Assembly (NCBI GenBank): GCA_934718785.1
Contig: CAKVAF010000002.1
Coordinates: forward strand, 1 to 64,000
DNA from: an uncultured Campylobacter sp.
GTDB taxonomy: Bacteria > Campylobacterota > Campylobacteria > Campylobacterales > Campylobacteraceae
Direction of reading: 5' to 3'
DNA: 64,000 bases
Part shown: piece by piece, positions 27,234-36,166 of the stretch
How positions within the stretch are numbered: position 1 is the stretch's first letter
How the letters are laid out: each line of letters opens with the position of its first letter
Program-made: the position numbers and the translations under genes
The notes under the pieces: generated by a model
Databases searched by the model: none
Told to the model about the DNA's origin: nothing
The model's input: the letters and a program-made list of their open reading frames with translations, nothing else

Positions 27234-28644
27234 AGCTCTTTATGAAGAGGGTAGAAAAAAAGATAGCGAGGTTTTTAAAGAAGATATTAAATTAAGCGAT
27301 GAAAAAATACTTACCGTTGTAAGTTATTTAGAAAAAATAAATTTAAGTAAAACAGATTTAAACTCTAAAGGAAAAGCCTTTGAAACCTTTATGGATTCAT
27401 ATTTTAGAGGGGATTTTGGTCAGTATTTTACACCTAGAAATATAGTTAAATTTATAGTTGAGGTTTTACCTATAAATAATCATTCTTTAGTGCTTGATAC
27501 AAGCTGTGGAAGTGGAGGCTTTTTACTTCACGCATTAGATAAGGTTAGAAAAATAGCAGATAATGAGTATCCTCAGGATCCTAATTTACCAGAAAGTGCC
27601 GAACATTTTCAATTTTGGCACGATTTTGCTAAAGAAAATCTTTTTGGTATAGAAATAAATGAACAACTTGCGCGCGTAGCTAAGATGAATATGATAATCC
27701 ACTATGATGGACATACCAATGTTATAGGTCATGATGGCTTAGCTCCTATAACTAAAGAGCCAAAAAAAGAAAAAGAAAGTGAGCAAGAAAAAAACGAAAG
27801 AGAAGCAAAGGATAAATTTGCCATAGATTTGATAAATGCAGGCTTTAAAGAAAATCATTTTGATTTTATACTTACAAATCCACCCTTTGGCTCTACTGTT
27901 AAGCAAAGCGAAAAAGCTTATATGAATAATTATAATTTCGCACAAAAAATATCCTCATGGCTTGATTTAAAACCTTATAGAAAGGGAAGAGAAAATCAAG
28001 CCACCGAAATTTTATTTATAGAACAAGCTCATAAATTTTTAAAAGAAAAAGGAATTTTAGCCATAGTCATCCCTGATGGAATTTTGAGCAATTCAAGCCT
28101 TCAGTATGTAAGAGACAGTATAGAAGAAATGTATAAAATCCTAGCCATCATCTCCTTACCTCAAATCGCCTTTTCTCACTCAGGAGCAGGGGTTAAAAGC
28201 TCGGTTTTATTTTTACAAAAAAATACAAAAGAAAAACAAGAAAAAATAAAAAAATTTAAAGAAGAACTACAAGATAAAATTAAAGAAAATTTAGACTATG
28301 TAAAAAAATACGAAAGCTTAGAAAAAGAAAAAAGCCAAGCCTTAAAAAACTTAAATAAAAAATACTTCACTAAAAAAGATAAAGAAAGTATGGAGTATAA
28401 AGAGGCTAAAAACGAGCTTTCAACTTCTTTTAAAGAGCACATTGATGATTTGAAAAATGAAACCATTTCAAGCTATCAAGAGCTCAAAAACAAGGAATTT
28501 CAAAGAGTAGGGTTTGATTATGATATTTTTATGGCTTTGGCTGAAAATATAGGCTATGATGCCACAGGCAAAGACACAGAGCTTAACGAGCTTGATGATA
28601 TAGCTGAAAAATTAAGTGAATTTATAAAAATAAATAAAGAGTGA
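27196..28644 (+). CDS. DNA adenine methyltransferase, HsdM-like (3' part of R-M fusion)
   Basis: 482 residues from ATG 27196; AAAAAGGA seven bases upstream means it could also be translated separately. Methyltransferase motifs: GQYFTPRNIVKFIV, SAM site LDTSCGSGGFLL, catalytic LTNPPFGS (motif IV), then IVIPDGILSN. The C-terminus is a long charged coiled coil that would contact the S subunit. It methylates adenine in the target site. In related loci it is one chain with the preceding nuclease; here the two are separated by a single-base slip in A8. The S gene follows three bases after its stop. Confidence 0.85.
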   Translation: MSLQKKDLASRIKALYEEGRKKDSEVFKEDIKLSDEKILTVVSYLEKINLSKTDLNSKGKAFETFMDSYFRGDFGQYFTPRNIVKFIVEVLPINNHSLVLDTSCGSGGFLLHALDKVRKIADNEYPQDPNLPESAEHFQFWHDFAKENLFGIEINEQLARVAKMNMIIHYDGHTNVIGHDGLAPITKEPKKEKESEQEKNEREAKDKFAIDLINAGFKENHFDFILTNPPFGSTVKQSEKAYMNNYNFAQKISSWLDLKPYRKGRENQATEILFIEQAHKFLKEKGILAIVIPDGILSNSSLQYVRDSIEEMYKILAIISLPQIAFSHSGAGVKSSVLFLQKNTKEKQEKIKKFKEELQDKIKENLDYVKKYESLEKEKSQALKNLNKKYFTKKDKESMEYKEAKNELSTSFKEHIDDLKNETISSYQELKNKEFQRVGFDYDIFMALAENIGYDATGKDTELNELDDIAEKLSEFIKINKE

Positions 28645-28647
28645 TAA

Positions 28648-30717
28648 ATGCAGATTTTTACTAGAAAATTTAGCGAGCTTAGCGGTAATCGCTGGGACTG
28701 TGATTATTATCAAGAATATTATGATAAAAATTTAAATTTATTAAAAAAACTTAATTCTAAGAATATAGGGAAATTAGTTATTTTTTCAAATGAAACTTAT
28801 GATTTTAAAGAAGAAAATTTAAATAATACTTTTGAATATATAGAAATTAGTGGAATTGATTTAGAGGATGGAAGCATTTTAGCTACAAAAATATTGGAAA
28901 AAGATGCTCCGAGTCGTGCAAAAATGCTTGTAAAAGAAAATGATATTATAGTGTTTTCAACGCGTCCAAATCGTGGAGCAATAGCAATTATACCAAAGGA
29001 ACTGAATAGACAAATTGTTTCAACTGGGTTTATTGTTATAAGGGAATTATCACAAGAAATTTTAAGAAAATATTTATATATTGCATTAAAACTTAATTTT
29101 TCATTATTACAAATGTCACAGTTAAGCACGGGTGGAAATTATCCAGCAATTATTCAAGACGATTTTAAAAAACTTTTAATCCCTATTCCACCCCTAAAAA
29201 CCCAGCAAGAAATCATTGATATAATGGATAAAGCCTATAAAAATAAAAAAGAAAAAGAAGAAAAGGCTAAAGAGCTTTTAAGCTCCATTGATGATTATTT
29301 ACTAAAAGAACTTGGCATTGTTTTACCCGTTTTTAAAAATGATTTAAAAGAACGTGTTTTTATTAGAAAATTTAGCGAGCTCAGCGGGGCGCGTTTTGAT
29401 GCAAATTATCATCAAAGCTATTATAAAGAGCTTGAAAGGGCTTTAGAAAATAGCTCTTATCCTTACATAAATTTAAGCGGACTTATACAAAATTTTAAAA
29501 AAGGTATAGAAATAGGCACTCAAAACTACAAAAACGAGGGTGCACCCTTTGTAAAAGTAAGCGATATAGAGCAAGATAGAATAAAATTTGAAAATGTAGA
29601 GAAATTCATCACATATTCTTTATATGAAAATTTAAAAGATTTTAAGCCTAAGGCAAATGAGCTTTTATACTCAAAAGATAGTACTATAGGCATAAGCTTA
29701 AAGGCTGATACCAGCAGAGATTATATCATAAGCTCTGCGATTTTAAGGTTAGAGCTTAAAGAAAATGTAAATTTAGACTTTTTGCAAACTATTTTAGCCT
29801 CTCATATACTTAATTTACTTGCAAACCGTGAGGCAATAGGAGCGGTAATAAAACATTTAAATTTAACTAATTTTCTAAGTCTTAAGGTGCCTTTGCCACC
29901 ATTAAAGACGCAAGAAAAAATCGTCAGCAAAATAAATGCCTTAAAAGACGGAATAAAAGAGCTTAAAGTACAAGCAAAAGAGCTTTTGAGCTTAGCAAAA
30001 ATTGATGTTGAAAAACTCATCTTAGGCGTAGATGGGACATTGAATGAGCTTGAAGTGGATTTTGAAATGCTTGTAGGCTTTTTGAATAAATTTAAGGGCT
30101 TTAATGAAAGGCTTTTGAAAGCTTTTGGGTATGCTGTAGCCTTTATTAAAGATATAGGATATATGAGTAATGGAAGTTTAATTTCTGATTATTTTTACAT
30201 AAACAAAGCAAAAAGAGCTTATATTAGAATTAAAGATTTAAGTTTCAATGAAAGTATTAATATGCAAAGTCTAGTTTATATAAGTGATGATTTTGAAGAA
30301 AGTGCAGAAACTAAAGTAAAAGAAAACGATATAATTTTTGCAACCATAGGTGCAACAATAGGGAAAGTAAATTTAGTTCCAAATTCTCTAAACGATAGCT
30401 TTATTTCAAATAATACTTCACGGTTTAGACTTTTTAATAGTGCCAAAAGTAATGCCAAATTTTATGAAGCTATATTTCAAAGTTCATTTTTTCAATCCTT
30501 TATAAAAAGAAATACTACTACAACAGCCCAACCAAAAATAATTAATGAGGATATTCTAAATATCAAAATCCCCCTGTCACCCTTAAAGACGCAAGAGAAA
30601 ATCGCAGATCAAATTTCTACTATCAAAGAAAAGGCTTTAGCCTTGCAAAAAGCGGCAAAACAGAGCTTAGAAGAAGCAAGGCAAGAAGTAGAAAAGATGA
30701 TATTAAAAGGAGTTTAA
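28648..30717 (+). CDS. specificity subunit with three target-recognition domains
   Basis: 689 residues. Three units repeat the pattern TRD plus conserved spacer. TRD1 (about 1-178) ends in PIPPLKTQQEIIDIMDKAY. TRD2 (about 235-415) starts RKFSELSGARFDANYHQSYY and ends PLPPLKTQEKIVSKINALK. TRD3 (about 500-642) ends PLSPLKTQEKIADQISTIK. Each PLKTQ spacer leads into a coiled coil. Units 1 and 2 share RKFSELSG. Ordinary HsdS has two TRDs that read the two halves of a split site; a third would allow a longer or alternative target. The frame is intact, with AAAAGGAG near its end serving the next gene. Confidence 0.9.
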   Translation: MQIFTRKFSELSGNRWDCDYYQEYYDKNLNLLKKLNSKNIGKLVIFSNETYDFKEENLNNTFEYIEISGIDLEDGSILATKILEKDAPSRAKMLVKENDIIVFSTRPNRGAIAIIPKELNRQIVSTGFIVIRELSQEILRKYLYIALKLNFSLLQMSQLSTGGNYPAIIQDDFKKLLIPIPPLKTQQEIIDIMDKAYKNKKEKEEKAKELLSSIDDYLLKELGIVLPVFKNDLKERVFIRKFSELSGARFDANYHQSYYKELERALENSSYPYINLSGLIQNFKKGIEIGTQNYKNEGAPFVKVSDIEQDRIKFENVEKFITYSLYENLKDFKPKANELLYSKDSTIGISLKADTSRDYIISSAILRLELKENVNLDFLQTILASHILNLLANREAIGAVIKHLNLTNFLSLKVPLPPLKTQEKIVSKINALKDGIKELKVQAKELLSLAKIDVEKLILGVDGTLNELEVDFEMLVGFLNKFKGFNERLLKAFGYAVAFIKDIGYMSNGSLISDYFYINKAKRAYIRIKDLSFNESINMQSLVYISDDFEESAETKVKENDIIFATIGATIGKVNLVPNSLNDSFISNNTSRFRLFNSAKSNAKFYEAIFQSSFFQSFIKRNTTTTAQPKIINEDILNIKIPLSPLKTQEKIADQISTIKEKALALQKAAKQSLEEARQEVEKMILKGV

Positions 30718-30718
30718 T

Positions 30719-32200
30719 TTGAAGCTAAAGGGTATAATGCAATTTTCTTTAGGAGGTTTTTTAAGTTTTAGAGCTTTTGCAAAAATGAAGGATATAGCAA
30801 GAATTTCTAAGGCTGATGAGAACTATCAAAGAGATACTATACAAGAGTATAAGGAGGATATATATAAATTTTTAGAATTGGGAAAAATTTATTCTTTCCA
30901 GAAATTATTTTAGCTTGTTATTTAGATAAGGTTGAAGACTTGAATGAATTAAACAAGTTTTTTGAAGATTTTAGATACAATAAAAAGGCTAATCTTAAAT
31001 GTGAGAACTTTAGCATAGAAGCTCAAGCTTATACAAGGTATGATTTTAGAGCTGCTAATTTAAATATTTTAGAGAAAAATTTAAATGAAGAGAATTTTTT
31101 TTAGAATAGATGGAAATCACCGCTTAAGTGCTTTTGAAGATAACCAAACAAATGAATTATCGGATTTAATTGCACCTTTATCACTTATATTTTTTAGGAC
31201 AAAAGAAGATTATGAAACACGAGCTAAAATCATCTTTCATAATATAAATTTCAAATCCTTTCCTTTAACAATGGAGCAAAATCTTAAGCTTATTTTTAAT
31301 GATGAATATAATTTTGGTGATGAAATTTTAAAACAAGATAGCTCTTTTGGTATGCCTTATTATAATACAAAACAAATGATAAAAGTTGATTTTTCTTGTT
31401 TTAAAAATTTAGAAGAATTATTAGTTGATAAAAGAAGTGATATTTTAAAATTTTTTAAATTCCTAGAAAGCAAACAAATAGAAACTGATATTGATAAAAT
31501 AAAGACATGCTTAAGTAAAATTGAACAAATTTATTCAGATCATAATATATTAAAACAAAGCAATAATACCATTTTACTTTTAGGATTTTTGTATTATTTT
31601 ATTTTATTAGATGCTCATAAATCTAAAAAAATAGCTCTTTTTATAAAATGGGTATTAAAAAATCACATATATGAATCCAAAATGAACTTAGAAAGTTTGA
31701 TTAATATTTTTGATGAAATTTATGAGTCTAGGATAAGGAGCATTTTTATCGCTATGCCTTTTAAAGAAAAGACTAGCGATAATGTTTATAACAGTATAGT
31801 TAATGTTTATAATGAGCTCATAAATGAGGGCTATGAACTAGACAAAAGTTTATGCAAAGATGGAAAATACTTACCATATAGAGTAGATAAAGATATGGCT
31901 GATTCTAAGGATATTATTCAAAAAATTATAAATGGTATCAAAAATTATCATTTAATGATAGCTGATTTAACATATTCTAATGCAAATGTGTATTATGAAG
32001 TAGGACTTGCTCAGGCTCAAAACAAGCCCTTAATTTTACTTTATGATGAAAATTTAAAAATAAAAGATAATAAAGTAAAATTTGATTTAATCACTATATA
32101 TAGACTTAATTACAACTCGGATAAATTAGATGATTTTGAAAGAAATTTAAAAGAAAGATTAAAATCAGAATTAGAAAAAATATGTGAGCCCATAAAATGA
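30719..32200 (+). pseudogene. DGQHR-type protein with C-terminal nucleotide hydrolase/TIR-like domain, two frameshifts
   Basis: Starts at TTG 30719, one base after the S gene stop, with AAAAGGAG in front. The first frame reads KADENYQRDTIQEYKEDIYK and stops at 30913. Adding one A to A5 (30893-30897) continues it as NLFFPEIILACYLDKVED. Deleting one T from T8 (31095-31102) joins NEEN to FFRIDGNHRLSAFE. The intact reading is about 490 residues: an N-terminal DGQHR-like domain (DndB family fold, DGNHR here) and a C-terminal domain with SIFIAMPF, IADLTYSNANVYYEVGLA and KPLILLYD, as in nucleoside deoxyribosyltransferase/TIR-like effectors. The final 371-residue frame (31085-32200) is open. Probably an accessory of the adjacent R-M system. 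Confidence 0.75.
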
Positions 32201-33315
32201 AAACCTTTTTAGTCTGTGCGCTTGAGCCATCCGCAAATTTACATTTAAAAGAAATTTTAAAAGCTTATAAAAAAAATTATGGCGAATTTGAACTTGTGGG
32301 CATTTTTGATGAAGCTTTGTGTGAGGAGTTTAGCCTTGAAAATAAGCCCCTTTATAGCTCGCACGAGTTTAGTGCTATGGGCTTTATAGAGGTTTTACCC
32401 CTGATTTTAAAGGCTAAAAAAGCGATAAATGAGCTTGTATATTTACTTTTAGAAAGTGAAAAATCCTTAAACTCAGCGCAAAAAATCTCAGCCCTGCTTT
32501 GCATAGACTCACCCGCCTTTAATATCCCCTTAGCTAAGGCTTTGAAAAAAGCAGGCTCAAAGACAAAGCGCATTTATTATATTTTGCCCCAAGTTTGGGC
32601 GTGGAAAAAGGGGCGCGTCCCTGTGATTGAGGCTCATTTTGATGTGCTGGCTAGCATTTTGCCCTTTGACACACAGTTTTTTACTAAAAGCACTTATGTG
32701 GGTCATCCTCTGCTTGATGAAATCAGCGAGTTTAAAAGCCTTTCAGATAATGAAAACAGCCTTAAAAAAGAAGAAAAAGACAAGGTTATCGCCTTTTTGC
32801 CAGGGTCTAGAAAAAGCGAGATTAAACGTTTAATGCCTATTTTTGCAGAGCTTGCCAAGAGTTTTAAGGGTAAAAAGGTGCTTTGCGTGCCCGCTTTTAA
32901 TTTAAAGCGCCTTGAAATTTATGGCGACATTAAAGATTTTAACGTGCAAACAAATGCGCCTGCCGTGCTTAAAAGGGCTGATTTTGCCTTTATTTGTAGC
33001 GGCACAGCTACACTAGAAGCCGCACTTGTGGGTACTGCCTTTGTGCTTGCTTATAAGGCTAAGGCGCTTGATTTTTTCATCGCAAAATGCTTTGTAAAAC
33101 TACGCCACATAGGGCTTGCAAATATCATTTGTGATTTTGCAAATGTTACGCCTTTACACCCCGAGCTTTTGCAAAATGAAGTGAGTGTGAAAAATTTACA
33201 CAGTGCTTATACAAATTTTGATTATGAAGCTTTTTTTGCTAAAATAGACTTTTTGAAAAAATATCTGCGCTTTGGCTGTGCTGAGAATATGGCGCAAATT
33301 TTAAGTGAAATTTAA
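32197..33315 (+). CDS. lpxB: lipid-A-disaccharide synthase
   Basis: 372 residues. It joins UDP-diacylglucosamine to lipid X to form the lipid A disaccharide. Family motifs: [15 protein letters not shown] at the start, [28 protein letters not shown] and the sugar-nucleotide region [13 protein letters not shown]. The start overlaps the preceding stop by four bases. Followed nine bases later by greA, the conserved Campylobacter order. Confidence 0.97.
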   Translation: MKTFLVCALEPSANLHLKEILKAYKKNYGEFELVGIFDEALCEEFSLENKPLYSSHEFSAMGFIEVLPLILKAKKAINELVYLLLESEKSLNSAQKISALLCIDSPAFNIPLAKALKKAGSKTKRIYYILPQVWAWKKGRVPVIEAHFDVLASILPFDTQFFTKSTYVGHPLLDEISEFKSLSDNENSLKKEEKDKVIAFLPGSRKSEIKRLMPIFAELAKSFKGKKVLCVPAFNLKRLEIYGDIKDFNVQTNAPAVLKRADFAFICSGTATLEAALVGTAFVLAYKAKALDFFIAKCFVKLRHIGLANIICDFANVTPLHPELLQNEVSVKNLHSAYTNFDYEAFFAKIDFLKKYLRFGCAENMAQILSEI

Positions 33316-33324
33316 AGGAAAAAT

Positions 33325-33810
33325 ATGCAAAAAGAACCTATGAGTAAATTTGGTTATGATAAATTAGCCGCTGAATTAGAGGATTTAAAGACAAATCAGC
33401 GTCCAAAAGTGGTCGAAGAAATCGACACAGCAAGAAGCCACGGCGATTTAAAAGAAAATGCTGAGTATCACGCAGCTAGAGAAAAGCAAGGGCTAATTGA
33501 AAGAAGAATTGCAGAACTTAGCGACATTTTAGCACGCGCGCAAATCATCGATCCTGCAAGCTACGCTCACGATGCTATTAAATTTGGCTCAAGTGTTATC
33601 ATTTGTGATATGGACACGGAAAAAGAGAGCAAATACACCCTTGTAGGTATAGCTGAAGCGAATTTAGACAAGGGCTATATATCGATAAACTCGCCCTTAG
33701 CAAAGGCAATGCTGGGTAAAAAAGTGGGCGATGATTTTAAGGTGCGTTTGCCAAAAGGAGAGAGTGAGTTTGAGATTGTTTCGATAAGTTATGAAGAGCT
33801 TGAATTTTAG
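33325..33810 (+). CDS. greA: transcription elongation factor GreA
   Basis: 161 residues. The N-terminal coiled coil has [20 protein letters not shown] with acidic tip residues that trigger RNA cleavage in backtracked polymerase. The C-terminal FKBP-like domain ends [27 protein letters not shown] precedes ATG 33325; MSKFGY at 33340 is a possible alternative start. Confidence 0.97.
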   Translation: MQKEPMSKFGYDKLAAELEDLKTNQRPKVVEEIDTARSHGDLKENAEYHAAREKQGLIERRIAELSDILARAQIIDPASYAHDAIKFGSSVIICDMDTEKESKYTLVGIAEANLDKGYISINSPLAKAMLGKKVGDDFKVRLPKGESEFEIVSISYEELEF

Positions 33811-34334
33811 GGCTTTTTAAACCGGGGAGGCTTGGCTTTTGAGTGCTTTTAAGGGAGTTTGAATTTTTCTCACTCGGCAGTTTATTTATCTAGCCTACGC
33901 TCGAAAAATTCTACAACCCTTAAAATCATCTCAAAATCCTACACCTTTAAATTTATAAGGGATTTAATCCTGTGCCTTGGGGTTTTCGTCATTGCGAGTG
34001 TTTGAAAAACGCGAAGCAATCCACAATTTTGCAAAAGCAAAATTAAAGTTTTAAAATAAATTCAAAAACAGCGGCGCGAGTTTTGGAGTTTAAAAAAATT
34101 TATAAATCTTTTAAATTTAAATTTGCGCCACAGTTTTATAATTTATGGATTGCCACGAAATTTTACGCCAATTCTCGCAATGACAAATGAAAATTTACTC
34201 CGCGTCATTGCGAGCGCACTTGTGCGCGCGGCAATCCATTCTTTAATTTTGTAATTAAACTATGGATTGCTTCGGTGCTTCGCTTCTTTCGATGACGGAC
34301 GAAATATAAATTTAAATTTAAAAGAAAGCTTGAG
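33811..34334. other. intergenic region with REP-like palindromes
   Basis: No gene. About 310 bases are occupied by four related repeat units in alternating orientation (see the repeat entry); the left 175 bases show nothing recognisable. Confidence 0.75.
33987..34297. repeat. array of four REP-like units in alternating orientation
   Basis: Units begin or end with CGTCATTGCGAG and (C)GCAATCCA: 33987-34023 (+), 34146-34184 (-), 34203-34238 (+) and 34262-34297 (-). Pairs of opposite units form large palindromes. The CGTCATTGCGAGC...GCAATCCA word is a widespread bacterial extragenic palindrome. Here it separates greA from the LpxH-like gene. No transposase of the RAYT type is in the window. Confidence 0.85.
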
Positions 34335-35216
34335 TTGAAAAATAAAAAAATCATTATAAAAAATGGGGCTATTTTTATCAGCGATGCTCACGAGGGTGCC
34401 ACAAGAAAGGGCTTTTGGGAGTTTTTAAAAGCCCTTGAAAATAAAGAAATCAAAACGCGCCAGCTCATTTTAATGGGCGATATCTTTGATATGTTAGTGG
34501 GCGAGGTTAAAGCCACGCACGATTTTGCAAAGCCTTATATCGCCTTGCTTGAAGAGTTAGCTAGTGAAATAGAAGTGCTTTATTTAGAGGGTAATCATGA
34601 TTTTAATCTTTCGCGTTTTTTTGAAAAAGTGCAGGTTTTTTCTCTACAAAATCAGCCCTTGCTTTGTGCGTTTGAAAAAAGCGAAAATTCATCTCACAGC
34701 GCGCAAAATTTAAATAAGAGCTTAAATTTAAAAGATAGCTTGAATAAGAATTTAAATGAAAATACGCAAATTTTAAATGAGTTTTGTTTTGCAAGCAAGA
34801 ATATAAAAAAAGTATTTTTAGCCCACGGCGATATTTTTTTACCTCCGCTTTTAGCTTTTGCTTTAAAAGCTCTTAGAAATAAGCCTTTGCTCGTGTTTTT
34901 AAACTTCATTGATAAAATGCTAAATTTTAAAATTTCAAAGCAAATTTTAAAAAAGCAAGACAGCAAAAATCTTTTTTTTAAGCTTTCAAATTTAAAAGAA
35001 TTTGCCACTCAAAGATATAAAAAATACCCTGAAAATAAAGCTTTGGTCATAGAAGGGCATTTTCATCAAAATTTCATTTTAGATACGAAAATAAACAACA
35101 CAGAAATTAAATATATAAATTTAGCGACTTTTGCATATGAGAGAAGTTTTTTTGTAGTAGAATATGCGGATAAAATTAAATTTCAAGAAAAGAAATTAAG
35201 GGAAAAACATGTTTGA
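34335..35216 (+). CDS. LpxH-like calcineurin-type metallophosphoesterase
   Basis: 293 residues from TTG 34335. Metal ligands: FISDAHEG, LMGDIFDML, LEGNHDFNLSRFF, LAHGDIF and IEGHFHQN, the layout of UDP-2,3-diacylglucosamine hydrolases. With lpxB two genes away, a lipid A role (lipid X formation) is likely but inferred. An Asn/Leu/Ser-rich insert (about residues 113-155) breaks the fold between GNHD and LAHGD. The stop overlaps the cheV start. The same neighbourhood is known in C. jejuni. Confidence 0.8.
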   Translation: MKNKKIIIKNGAIFISDAHEGATRKGFWEFLKALENKEIKTRQLILMGDIFDMLVGEVKATHDFAKPYIALLEELASEIEVLYLEGNHDFNLSRFFEKVQVFSLQNQPLLCAFEKSENSSHSAQNLNKSLNLKDSLNKNLNENTQILNEFCFASKNIKKVFLAHGDIFLPPLLAFALKALRNKPLLVFLNFIDKMLNFKISKQILKKQDSKNLFFKLSNLKEFATQRYKKYPENKALVIEGHFHQNFILDTKINNTEIKYINLATFAYERSFFVVEYADKIKFQEKKLREKHV

Positions 35217-36162
35217 TGAAAATATCGTGAAAACGGGTTCAAATGAAATGGAGCTTGTTGATTTCCGTATTTTTAAGCAAGGTGCTGACAAGGTTTATGA
35301 GGGCATTTATGGTGTGAATGTCTCTAAGGTTAGAGAAATCATCAAAATCCCTACCTTGACAGAGCTTCCGGGCGTGCCTGATTATATCGAGGGGATTTTT
35401 GATCTTCGCGGCGTGGTAATACCTGTGGTAAATCTTGCTAAATGGATGCAAATCAAAGAGCCACAAAATGATATGTTAAAGCCTCGCGTTATCATCACTG
35501 AATTTAGCAATATCTTAATCGGCTTTATCGTGCATGAAGCAAAGAGAATTCGCCGTATCAGCTGGAAAGATATAGAGCCAGCGACTTTTTCAACAGGATC
35601 TGGCGCACTTGATAAAGGCAAGATCACTGGCGTTACGCGCATTGAAAACGATGAAGTGCTTTTGATCCTTGATTTAGAAAGCGTTGTGGAAGATTTAGGA
35701 ATTTACGCACCAAAAATGGAAGTCGATACCGCTAAGATTGAGAAATTCTCAGGCATAGCCCTAGCTCTTGATGATTCTATGACAGCAAGACGCAGGGTTA
35801 AAGATATGCTTCAAAAAATGGGGCTTCAAGTCGTTGAAGCAAAAGATGGCGTAGAAGGGCTTCAAAAACTTAATGAGCTTTATCAACTTTATGGCGATGA
35901 TCTTAAAAATCACCTACAAATCATCGTCTCAGACGTTGAAATGCCACAAATGGATGGCTTTCACTTTGCCGCACGTCTTAAGGAAGATCCAAGATTTAAG
36001 CATTTCCCTATACTTTTTAACTCATCATTATCCAATGAGTTTATGAGCGAAAAAGGCATACAAGAATCAGGCGGCGAGGGCTATTTAGTCAAATTTGACG
36101 CTAATGATTTTTACACAGAAATCGCTCGTATAATTAACGAACATAAAGCATTACAGGAGTAA
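35209..36162 (+). CDS. cheV: chemotaxis coupling protein CheV
   Basis: 317 residues. An N-terminal CheW-like domain (FRIFKQGADKVYEGIYGVNVSKVREI; LPGVPDYIEGIFDLRG) is joined to a C-terminal receiver domain with ALDDSMTARRR, the phospho-acceptor in IVSDVEMPQMDGF and a later Lys in LVKFDAND. It links receptors to CheA and is tuned by phosphorylation. First of the cheV-cheA-cheW operon; overlaps the upstream gene by eight bases. Confidence 0.97.
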   Translation: MFDENIVKTGSNEMELVDFRIFKQGADKVYEGIYGVNVSKVREIIKIPTLTELPGVPDYIEGIFDLRGVVIPVVNLAKWMQIKEPQNDMLKPRVIITEFSNILIGFIVHEAKRIRRISWKDIEPATFSTGSGALDKGKITGVTRIENDEVLLILDLESVVEDLGIYAPKMEVDTAKIEKFSGIALALDDSMTARRRVKDMLQKMGLQVVEAKDGVEGLQKLNELYQLYGDDLKNHLQIIVSDVEMPQMDGFHFAARLKEDPRFKHFPILFNSSLSNEFMSEKGIQESGGEGYLVKFDANDFYTEIARIINEHKALQE

Positions 36163-36166
36163 GATT

